This document shows, one piece after another, positions 7,461 through 14,718 of a stretch of DNA of 35,713 nucleotides (its first letter is position 1; each line of letters opens with the position of its first letter). The translations under genes and the position numbers were made by a program. Below the pieces are notes generated by a model that was not told the DNA's origin, searched no databases, and worked only from the letters and a program-made list of their open reading frames with translations. This DNA comes from Verrucomicrobiaceae bacterium. Lineage in GTDB: Bacteria > Verrucomicrobiota > Verrucomicrobiia > Verrucomicrobiales > Verrucomicrobiaceae. The stretch covers positions 1 through 35,713 of the forward strand of contig JAIXZA010000037.1 in assembly GCA_027489965.1 (NCBI GenBank), in the 5' to 3' direction.

Positions 7461-8300
7461 ATGCGCGCTCCTTATCCCTATCCATTGACCAGCGACGAGA
7501 CTGCGCGGCTGGTTGCTGTTCTCACTCGCCATGGCGGCACCCGAACGCTGCGCGACCTTTACCGCCGGCATTGCTTTTGGGACGCCAGGCACTTGGAACT
7601 GGCTGCCGCGGCCGGCATCATCCGCATTGAAAAGCGCAAGCCGGCCACGGGACGCCCGTCGGTTGTTGCCGTTCTGAATTCCGATGGAGTGAACAATTGT
7701 CCACCTGCGAAACTGCCGCGCCGGGCCGACCTGCCTCTCGGTCTCACTTGGAAAGAACAACGATTTCTCGACCGGTTTGCATTCCGTTGGGGAACCTCTT
7801 ACTTCGGCGAGGGCAGGAATGGAGGCTGTGCCACCAATGCCTATGCCGCCGCCTTCGGGCTTTCTCGGAAAACATCTAGGGCCAGCGACCGATCGTCGGC
7901 GTCCCGCCTGCTGCGACGACCGTGGATCAAGGCAGGTTTCCTACTTGATCGCCGACTCATGAACTTCGGCGGCCGGACTCACTGGCCCTCAGACCTCCGA
8001 AGCGCCGCTGACGAGTGGATCGGTTTGCTTCAAATCCTTAACCGCCTGTGGTCTCCCTGGCCGCTCGACCTTGCGAGCGCCATACGTAGAGCCCGCACCT
8101 ACCCGGAGGCCATCGGCGGTCTCGGAGACCTCGCCTTCACGCGGGCCGCCACCGTGGCAGCCCGGGCCGATACCAGTGAGGTGGGTGTCCAATTCGCCGG
8201 GATGTCACCTCCTGGGCGACGCATGAGTTGGGAGGATTCTGGGGGCGGGGGAAGGGAAACCGAAGAGCCTGCGCAGGCGGCATCAGCTATCGACGCGTGA
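7461..8300 (+). CDS. Hypothetical protein with winged-helix-like N-terminus
   Basis: This is a 279-residue protein from ATG 7461 (MRAPYPYPLTSDET); the open frame begins at 7350. Residues about 8-65 (ARLVAVLTRHGGTRTLRDLYRRHCFW, then AAGIIRIEKRKPATGRPSVVAVL) fit a winged-helix domain with a basic wing. The middle holds Trp- and Arg-rich sequence (WKEQRFLDRFAFRWGTSYFGEG). The last 60 residues are Gly/Ala/Glu-rich and probably disordered. This tail overlaps the end of a decayed reading frame on the other strand, so the true C-terminus may be shorter. A DNA-binding role is possible; no specific function can be assigned. Confidence 0.55.
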   Translation: MRAPYPYPLTSDETARLVAVLTRHGGTRTLRDLYRRHCFWDARHLELAAAAGIIRIEKRKPATGRPSVVAVLNSDGVNNCPPAKLPRRADLPLGLTWKEQRFLDRFAFRWGTSYFGEGRNGGCATNAYAAAFGLSRKTSRASDRSSASRLLRRPWIKAGFLLDRRLMNFGGRTHWPSDLRSAADEWIGLLQILNRLWSPWPLDLASAIRRARTYPEAIGGLGDLAFTRAATVAARADTSEVGVQFAGMSPPGRRMSWEDSGGGGRETEEPAQAASAIDA

Positions 8301-8625
8301 CGCGGAGGCGGACGAAGCGCCGTCCGGCGGTGGCTGCGGGGGTGTTGACACGCACCTTCTGAAGGTCGGCGGTTTCTTCGAGAACGGTTTCCACCATACC
8401 CCCGACCTGACTCCATCCCCCGGCGAGTGACTGTGAGAATTCGCGGACGAATGCGATCTCCCCGAGCGCTGCCTTCGAGCGCCAGTAGGTGAATTCAAGG
8501 GTGCCGCCGCTCCTGACAAGGGTCCCGGGTCCCGGGTGCCGGCGCGCCTCTACCTTTGCGGCGAGGTCGTCGAGGACGGCGGTGGGCTGGAAGCTGAAGC
8601 CCTCAGTGCTTTTCGGCGCTTTGCG
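8287..8625 (-). pseudogene. Decayed C-terminal fragment of a verrucomicrobial exported protein
   Basis: Reading the minus strand, the frame ending at the TAG at 8287-8289 gives a continuous stretch. It contains STEGFSFQPTAVLDDL, AAKVEARRHP, GGTLEFTYWRSKAALGEI, GGWSQVGGMVETVLEE and finally AAGRRFVRLRVTRR-like sequence. This resembles the C-terminal domain of large secreted verrucomicrobial proteins, but no start codon with homology precedes it. The plausible upstream coding sequence (8626-8738) is in another frame, so the gene looks frameshifted around 8605-8640. It overlaps the end of the plus-strand hypothetical gene. Confidence 0.45.
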
Positions 8626-8738
8626 TTTAGCCTGTCTGCCTCCTTCATCGCTTCCTCCAGTTCCTCGTCCGAGTATTCCGGGACGTCGTTGCTGAAGTCC
8701 GCCGGGAATGCTGGTCCTTTCAAGTTTGATGAGTCCAT
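8550..8738 (-). pseudogene. Short ORF, likely the 5' part of the frameshifted gene
   Basis: This 62-residue ORF starts MDSSNLKGPAFPADF and continues NDVPEYSDEELEEAMKEADRL, which looks like genuine acidic, helical coding sequence. After about residue 42 it degrades into Ser/Pro-rich sequence (ASASSPPPSSTTSPQR), while good coding sequence resumes in a different minus-strand frame. The likeliest reading is a single gene broken by a frameshift. The original function is unknown. Confidence 0.4.
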
Positions 8739-9023
8739 GGTCGAGAATGAGTTTGGCGTTGGTTCTGGATGAGTGGGTTCCCTCGGTGTAATAGAGGGCG
8801 GCGAAGGTTTGCTGGTAAACGGCTTGAGCCGAGAGGCGATTTCAATCGGCCGCTGATTCCGTGCAGCACCAGTCAGCCCCGGTCATCAGGCTGGGCCAAG
8901 GATACGGGCCGCATCCGCGGCCGATGAGGGAAGCGCATGTGCCGGCCACCAGCAAACGATGCCGCCGCCCGCCGGGCGAGTGGCGATGCGATCTCTAATT
9001 TTGAGTTCTGCGTCGTGGATATT

Positions 9024-9065
9024 GACGCATCGCGAATCTCAGAGATACTCGCGATTCGGTGCGTC
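9024..9065. promoter_or_regulatory. Nested long hairpin upstream of pglW
   Basis: The bases are arranged GACGCA, TCGCGA, ATCTC-A-GAGAT, AC, TCGCGA, TTCGG, TGCGTC: three nested complementary blocks in 42 nt, with only a 2-nt and a 5-nt bulge on one side. No T-run follows, so it is not a typical terminator. It lies in the 8739-9152 stretch upstream of the defence operon, which contains no gene, and ends 87 bp before the pglW start. It could be an operator for a dimeric repressor or a leader structure. Confidence 0.4.
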
Positions 9066-9115
9066 ACCCCGGTCTGGCCCCTAAAATCATATTCCTTCCC
9101 ATCAAAACCCCCAGC

Positions 9116-9144
9116 TTGTCCCTCAGGAAAATTGTCGCTAAGAC
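9116..9144 (+). promoter_or_regulatory. Possible sigma70-like promoter of the BREX operon
   Basis: TTGTCC (9116-9121) and TAAGAC (9139-9144) are separated by 17 bp, just before the pglW ATG at 9153. Transcription from here would give an almost leaderless message, and no Shine-Dalgarno sequence is visible ahead of the ATG, which fits. Verrucomicrobial promoter consensus is poorly known to me, so this is a weak call. Confidence 0.25.
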
Positions 9145-9152
9145 TGTCGCAC

Positions 9153-12100
9153 ATGGCACACTGGACCAGCATCTCAGAATCGGAGTTCCCTTGGGAACGG
9201 GACGCTTTGGCGTTCATCCGCAACGGGCTGCCAGCCTCCTCCCCGATCCAAGTCTGGTCCAACTTCGAGTTCATGGCAGAGGGTGGCGCGATCTATGAGG
9301 TCGATGCGCTGGTGGTCGGCCCATGGGGGGCATTCCTCATCGAGATCAAGAGCCTTCCCGGCGTCATATCAAGCCAGGCCGGCAGCTGGATCTGGCGGGA
9401 CGGCACCACCTACAAGACGCGCGACAATCCGCTTCCTCTTGCCAACCGGAAGTGCAAGGCGCTCAAGTCGCTCCTGGAGAACCAGGCCGCGTTCAAGCGG
9501 AGCAAGGTCCATGTGCCCTTCATCGAGCCGCTGATCTTCTGTTCGGACGAGAACAACGTGCTGCAGCTCCTCGGGCCACAGGTCAATGGTGTCTGCCTCA
9601 GGGATCGGCCGGATGGCTCAGTCTCCGGCATCATCGGCGCGATTTCCCGCCGCGAGGCACCGGGCTTGAGGACTCACCAGCGCCCGCCTGTCTCCAAAGA
9701 CCAGATCCGCGCCTTCGTCACCGGCGTCGAGCAAGTCAGCCTGAAGCCTGTTCAAAAAGTCCGGAAAGCCGGCGACTACGTGCTCGACGGACTGTTCCAC
9801 GACAGCCCACTGGGCACCTACCAGGAGTGGCTGGGTCATCACGTGCGGATCAAGTCAGGGCCGCGCCTGATCCGAGTCTACCTCGAAGGACTCCAGGGTG
9901 AAACGGAACGATCCACCCTGCGTCGTGCCGCCGAACGGGAGTTCCAGATCCTTGAACGCATGGAGCACCCGGGGATCCTCCGCGTAGACACCCTCACCGA
10001 GACCGAGTCCGGCCCTGCATTGGTCTTCCGCTGGCAGGAAGGCGCGCAGCGGCTGGATCACTATCTGGCCGGACTGGAGCAGCCGCTTGCCGCCCATGCC
10101 GCGCTCGACATCCTCCGGCAGATCACCGAGGCCATCGCCTACGCTCACCGGAAGAAGGTCATTCACCGCGGCCTCTCTCCCCAGGCGATCATCGTCATCC
10201 CGGATGAACCCGGCAGCGACCCGAGGGTTCAGATCTCCAGCTGGAATCTCGGCTTCATGGATGGCGGAACAGCCAGCAATGCCACGCGCACGCGCTTCTC
10301 CACATCCCTGCATGCCGGCCAGTTCGTTGAGGATGAGGCCACCGTGTTCTTTGCCCCCGAAGCGGTCTCGGGGCAGAACATCGAGGGGGAGCAACTCGAC
10401 TCGTTCTCCTTGGGTGCCTTGGCCTACTACCTCTTCAGTGGAAAACTGCCGGCCGACTCGGTGCTAGATCTCGACCGGAAGCTCAGGCAGAAGAGCTACC
10501 TCGACCTTTGTGCCGTGCAGAATGGGGTGGTTCCCGCACTCGAAAAGTTGATCCGTCACACAGCCTGTTCGGAGCGCTCGCTCCGCTACAGCCCTGAGGA
10601 GGTCCTCGAACTAATCGACGAGGTATGGGATGAAATGACGGCCCCGGAAACCGCCGAGGCGGTCGACCCCAGAACCGCGAAGTCCGGGGATCCGTTGGAA
10701 CACGGCTACAGGGTCATCCGGGATCTCGGGACGGGGTCCTGCTCGAAAGTCCTGCTCGTGGACTCACCGGAAGGGGAGCGACAGGTGATCAAGGTCGCCT
10801 CCAAGCAGGAATACAGCAACCGCCTGGAGCGTGAATACGAGACCATCCAGAAGATCCGTCACCCCAACGTCATCAGGGTCTTCAAACTGTTGAAGTTCGA
10901 CGGGCTGGCAGGCTTCACCATGGAGCCGGCGTTCTCGTCCAAGAAGACCGACAGCACGGAGGGGCGCGAGTCCTCGCTCGCACGTCGTCTGAAAGAAGAC
11001 GGCCCGCTGGACCTGGCCTTGCTCCAGCGATTCGGGGTTGAGCTGCTCCAGACCATCGACGAACTGGAGCGCCTTGGCGTCACCCACCGGGACATCAAGC
11101 CGGACAACCTTGGCGTCCGCTCAGTAAAGAAGGGTCCGCTGCAGCTTGTGCTGTTCGATTTCTCGCTGAGCACGGCCTCGGCCGAAGACATCCGCCTCGG
11201 TACGCCACCGTATCTGGATCCGTTCCTCAGCCTGAGAAAAGCACCACGTTGGGATCACCATGCCGAGCGCTTCGGCGCTGCGATGACTCTCCACGAGATG
11301 GCCTGCGGAGCGGGCGTCTTCCCCACTTGGGGAGATGGCGGCAGCGCACCTCACCTGATCGATGCCGAAGTCAGCCTGCGCCCGGAATTGTTCCCCGAGT
11401 CGCTGCGCGAACGGCTCGTCGAGTTCTTCCACAAGGCGCTCGCCCGCCAAGTGAAGGACCGCTTCGACAACACCGAGTTGATGCTGAGGGAGTGGCGTCA
11501 TATCTTCGAGAAAATCGACCAGCCGGCCGTTACGCCAACCCGGACTGAACATGATGAACGTGGCGACCAACCGTCACTTGCCGAGATCCTCAAGGCGGCC
11601 ACGCCGGACATGCAGCTCGTGCTGCTGGGCCTTAGCGTCCGCCTCATGAACGTGCTCGACCGCCTCGAGGTGGTCACCATTTCCGACCTGCTGCGCTTCC
11701 CCATCGGTCGCATCAGGCGGATGCGCGGTGTCGGCTACAAGACCAGCCAGGAGGCGGTCGAACTCTACCAAGCACTTCACGAGCGCTTCCCCGACATCGA
11801 ATCCCGGGAGCGTGTTGACGAAGCGGCGAAGGACGCTTCATCCGAGCCGGAACTTGCCAGCGTCGATCTGATTGCCCGGGGCCTCATTCTTGCCGCCGGC
11901 AAACTGGAGAGTAGCGAGCGGGAAATCCAGGAGCGCTTCCTAGGCTGGCGAACTCCGGACGATGACCCGTCCGCCCTACGCTGGCCAAGCCAGACCGAGT
12001 TGGGTCAGCAAGTCGAAGTGACCCGCGCCCGCGTCGGCCAAGTGGTCACCAGCGCCCGCGAAAAGTGGCTCAAGAACCCCTCGATCACCCGGCTGCGCGA

Positions 12101-13415
12101 AGCGATCCACGCCACGCTCCTCTCGCAAGGCGGCGTCACCACCCATGCCGAACTGATCCGGCTCATGCTTCTACTGCGCGGCTCCACGCTCTCCGAGCCA
12201 GACTCCATGCGGATGGCATCCATTGCCACCCGGGCTGCGGTCGAGGCAGAGCGGCAGCTCCAGTCTCCTCGCTTTATCGAATTCCGTCGCCAGGGAGTGC
12301 TCTTCATTTCAGTGGATCCCGCCCTCGTGAACTTCGCACAGCAGCTGGGCGACGTTGGCGAGGAACTCGCAACACGTGATCCGTTGCCCACCGCATCACG
12401 CGTGGTCGAGACGCTTGGTGCGATTCCTTATCCTGATACCAGAGTGGAAAACATCCGCCCGCCTGATCAGGCCCGGCGCGCCCACCTTGCCGCCGCTGTC
12501 AGCGGCAAAGTGTCTGTCAACAGCCGTCTCGAACTCTACCCACCGGGGCTCTCTGCGGAGCGAGCCCTTGCACTCTCCCGCAGTGCGCTCTTCGGTGTCC
12601 GTGAACTCCGCTTGGAGGAGATCCGCAGCCGCGTGGCCAGCCGGTATCCCGAAGCCGAGCCGCTGCCCGGACGTCCCCAGCTCGACCGCCTCCTGGAGCA
12701 AGTCGGCTTCCCCCTTCAGTGGGACGACTGCGCTGCCAATGGTGCCGGAGCCTACAAGTCGAAGCACGTCGCCTTCAGTACCGGGGGCTCCTACACCATC
12801 GGCTCCCGCGCCCGAACCATCGACGCTCGCCCGGCCGGCCAGCCCGTCAGCGAGGAAGTGGCGGAAGCGCAGAGGCTTGAGGACAAGCTTGCACGGGCAA
12901 AGGCTCAGGGCTCCTACCTCGTCCTCACCATCGATCCCAAGTATCTGGATGATGCCACCAACCAGCTGCAGCGCATCGGCGCGAAGCTCCTCAACGCCAG
13001 CGAACTCTTCCTCGATGCCATGAAGGCCAAGGCAAAAGAGCTTGGCGTGCCATGGGAAGTCGTCCTCGAAGCGGACGCCGCGGAGCGAGGCAGCGCGGAC
13101 TGGACCCGGCTACAGGAACTCGTCCGTCGATCCATGGCGGGGATCTTGGAACCACTGCGCAACTCAAACGAGGACATCCTCCTCACCGAGGCCGGCCTCT
13201 TCGCCCGTTATGGGCGCATGAACGAGATCGACGCCCTGCGCAACGACACCGGCACCCAGTCCGGCCCGCGTTCCCTATGGCTGCTGGTGCCCGGACATGG
13301 TGCAGCCACCACGCCCACCCTATGCGGCGAAGCGGTCCCCATCACCAACGAAGCCCAGTTCGAACAACTCACACCCCATTGGGCACGGAACTTTCACCGG
13401 GGAGGTGTGGCATGA
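9153..13415 (+). CDS. pglW: BREX type 2 serine/threonine kinase PglW
   Basis: The protein has 1420 residues from ATG 9153; in-frame sequence upstream of it looks non-coding. Domains in order: a NERD nuclease-related domain (about 15-120, YEVDALVVGPWGAFLIEIKS); a degenerate kinase domain (about 200-470) with HRGLSPQA in place of HRD and no DFG; an active-looking kinase domain (about 515-790) with Gly loop DLGTGSCSKV, Lys in VIKVA, HRDIKPDN near 645 and DFS replacing DFG; a helix-hairpin-helix (about 850, IRRMRGVGYKTSQEA); a sigma-region-4-like HTH (about 943, WPSQTELGQQVEVTRARVGQ); and a conserved PglW-like C-terminus. PglW is the autophosphorylating kinase of the Pgl/type 2 BREX phage-exclusion system. 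It opens the operon and overlaps the next gene by 4 nt. Confidence 0.93.
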   Translation: MAHWTSISESEFPWERDALAFIRNGLPASSPIQVWSNFEFMAEGGAIYEVDALVVGPWGAFLIEIKSLPGVISSQAGSWIWRDGTTYKTRDNPLPLANRKCKALKSLLENQAAFKRSKVHVPFIEPLIFCSDENNVLQLLGPQVNGVCLRDRPDGSVSGIIGAISRREAPGLRTHQRPPVSKDQIRAFVTGVEQVSLKPVQKVRKAGDYVLDGLFHDSPLGTYQEWLGHHVRIKSGPRLIRVYLEGLQGETERSTLRRAAEREFQILERMEHPGILRVDTLTETESGPALVFRWQEGAQRLDHYLAGLEQPLAAHAALDILRQITEAIAYAHRKKVIHRGLSPQAIIVIPDEPGSDPRVQISSWNLGFMDGGTASNATRTRFSTSLHAGQFVEDEATVFFAPEAVSGQNIEGEQLDSFSLGALAYYLFSGKLPADSVLDLDRKLRQKSYLDLCAVQNGVVPALEKLIRHTACSERSLRYSPEEVLELIDEVWDEMTAPETAEAVDPRTAKSGDPLEHGYRVIRDLGTGSCSKVLLVDSPEGERQVIKVASKQEYSNRLEREYETIQKIRHPNVIRVFKLLKFDGLAGFTMEPAFSSKKTDSTEGRESSLARRLKEDGPLDLALLQRFGVELLQTIDELERLGVTHRDIKPDNLGVRSVKKGPLQLVLFDFSLSTASAEDIRLGTPPYLDPFLSLRKAPRWDHHAERFGAAMTLHEMACGAGVFPTWGDGGSAPHLIDAEVSLRPELFPESLRERLVEFFHKALARQVKDRFDNTELMLREWRHIFEKIDQPAVTPTRTEHDERGDQPSLAEILKAATPDMQLVLLGLSVRLMNVLDRLEVVTISDLLRFPIGRIRRMRGVGYKTSQEAVELYQALHERFPDIESRERVDEAAKDASSEPELASVDLIARGLILAAGKLESSEREIQERFLGWRTPDDDPSALRWPSQTELGQQVEVTRARVGQVVTSAREKWLKNPSITRLREAIHATLLSQGGVTTHAELIRLMLLLRGSTLSEPDSMRMASIATRAAVEAERQLQSPRFIEFRRQGVLFISVDPALVNFAQQLGDVGEELATRDPLPTASRVVETLGAIPYPDTRVENIRPPDQARRAHLAAAVSGKVSVNSRLELYPPGLSAERALALSRSALFGVRELRLEEIRSRVASRYPEAEPLPGRPQLDRLLEQVGFPLQWDDCAANGAGAYKSKHVAFSTGGSYTIGSRARTIDARPAGQPVSEEVAEAQRLEDKLARAKAQGSYLVLTIDPKYLDDATNQLQRIGAKLLNASELFLDAMKAKAKELGVPWEVVLEADAAERGSADWTRLQELVRRSMAGILEPLRNSNEDILLTEAGLFARYGRMNEIDALRNDTGTQSGPRSLWLLVPGHGAATTPTLCGEAVPITNEAQFEQLTPHWARNFHRGGVA

Positions 13416-14158
13416 GCGATGACCCTGTCAGGAGAATCTGGAGGATGCCACCGAACCTGGATTTCGACAAGGTGCTCAAAGTCGTTCAGAACGAAGTGGA
13501 TCTTGCCGCAAAGCGATGGCAGGATGGTCGTCCCCACGACGAAGCAGCTTTTCTCAATCACCTAACGGGCATCATGGGCAGACACCGTCGAGGATGCGAT
13601 GTCGGTGTCTCCGAGAGGATGAAGGCACGTAGCCAGCTCTATTTCCTTCACCGCGAGGAAACGGACTCGTCCGACAAATATGGTGCTGATCTAGCTATCA
13701 CCCTGCGCATCGGGACGTCTTGGACCAAGACGGCAATCTTCCAGTTGAAGAAGGCGAAAGAATACAAGTTCAGCCTCAATAGGGATGACCTGAAGGCTGC
13801 GCATGAAGACCAGCGCATCGCCGATCGCAGCTTCCTCATGGCCATTGACGAGAACAGATTGGGCGTTCGCTTCAAGAAGATCTCTGATCTCAAAGAGGAT
13901 TTCGACCGAACCAGACATGAGTCGATGACTTGCAAGGCCAGCGATTGGACCAATCTGAGCAGCTGGTTGAAGCTGTGGCTTCAGTGCCAACTCTCGCCAC
14001 CGACTCGAATTGATGATCCAGCTCCGGTGGAAGGATTATTGGAAGCATTTCGACATGATGTGCCGGATCCGGATCCAGAGTTCGACGTCCAACCAGCGCA
14101 AGTGAATCATCTGAACTCAATCCCAGCGAAGGACTGGTTGAAGATTGAGCTCAAGTAG
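13412..14158 (+). CDS. Putative PD-(D/E)XK-like nuclease coupled to pglW
   Basis: The protein has 248 residues. ATG 13412 overlaps the pglW stop (ATGA), so translation is coupled. The core KYGADLAITLRIG, then KTAIFQLKKAKEY, matches the strand-turn-strand of the restriction-endonuclease-like fold: Asp93 and, 18 residues later, Gln111-x-Lys113 (a Q-x-K variant of (D/E)xK as in Mrr-type enzymes). An N-terminal Glu (about E44) could complete the site. The remaining sequence, including an acidic C-terminus with DDPAPVE and DPDPEFDV, is not recognised. Type 2 BREX cores have no such gene, so it is an accessory. Nuclease activity is inferred from motif spacing alone; it could be a non-catalytic relative. 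Confidence 0.55.
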   Translation: MSDDPVRRIWRMPPNLDFDKVLKVVQNEVDLAAKRWQDGRPHDEAAFLNHLTGIMGRHRRGCDVGVSERMKARSQLYFLHREETDSSDKYGADLAITLRIGTSWTKTAIFQLKKAKEYKFSLNRDDLKAAHEDQRIADRSFLMAIDENRLGVRFKKISDLKEDFDRTRHESMTCKASDWTNLSSWLKLWLQCQLSPPTRIDDPAPVEGLLEAFRHDVPDPDPEFDVQPAQVNHLNSIPAKDWLKIELK

Positions 14159-14166
14159 CCGCCCCC

Positions 14167-14679
14167 ATGGACATCGAACGCGACCACTACGAATTGGCCT
14201 ACCATCTGGGCAGGCGGATCCACGAGGGGAAAATGCGGCTCACCGAGGCTAGGGATGAAGTGGCGCGCGCCGGGGTCAATCTGAACAGCGAGGTGGCCCT
14301 GCTCAACGACTTCAGGCACATGCTCGAAGGCACCCGCTACACCCGGGCGCTGAGTTCCTCGGCCATCGACTCCTGCCTGCGCCGACTCAAGGCCGCCGGC
14401 ACCATCCGCCAGCTGGCCCGAGGACTGTACGACTACCCCGTGAATGACCCGGTCCTCGGCACGGTCGCCCCGTCCGCCGACGCCATCGCACGTGCCTTGG
14501 TGGCCAGGGATGCCATCCGCATGCAGCCTTCCGGCGCTTACGCCGCCAACGTGCTCGGTCTCGCGAACCAAGTTCCGTCGCGCATCGTCTTCCTCACCGA
14601 CGGCCCGGCCCGCAAGGTGAAGATCGGGAAGCGGGAGATCATCCTCCAGCGTGGATCGCCGACCTGCTCCGGCGCTTGA
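14167..14679 (+). CDS. Short AbiEi/DUF6088-like antitoxin protein, probably truncated
   Basis: The protein has 170 residues and starts 8 bp after the preceding stop. Residues 1-60 (DHYELAYHLGRRIHEGKMRL, then LLNDFRHMLEGTRYTRALSS) are helical and unlike the canonical AbiEi start. Residues about 60-95 are a winged helix (SSAIDSCLRRLKAAGTIRQL, GLYDYP). Residues about 128-165 match the AbiEi/DUF6088 signature (AANVLGLANQVPSRIVFLTDG, VKIGKREIILQR). AbiEi is the antitoxin of the type IV AbiE abortive-infection system. The usual C-terminal region is missing: the protein ends in GSPTCSGA right after the signature. No AbiEii nucleotidyltransferase toxin follows. It may be a stand-alone transcription factor or the remnant of a displaced TA pair. 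Confidence 0.65.
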   Translation: MDIERDHYELAYHLGRRIHEGKMRLTEARDEVARAGVNLNSEVALLNDFRHMLEGTRYTRALSSSAIDSCLRRLKAAGTIRQLARGLYDYPVNDPVLGTVAPSADAIARALVARDAIRMQPSGAYAANVLGLANQVPSRIVFLTDGPARKVKIGKREIILQRGSPTCSGA

Positions 14680-14718
14680 TTGAATCCTCAGACTAACGAT
14701 TCATTGGCCGAACCACTC

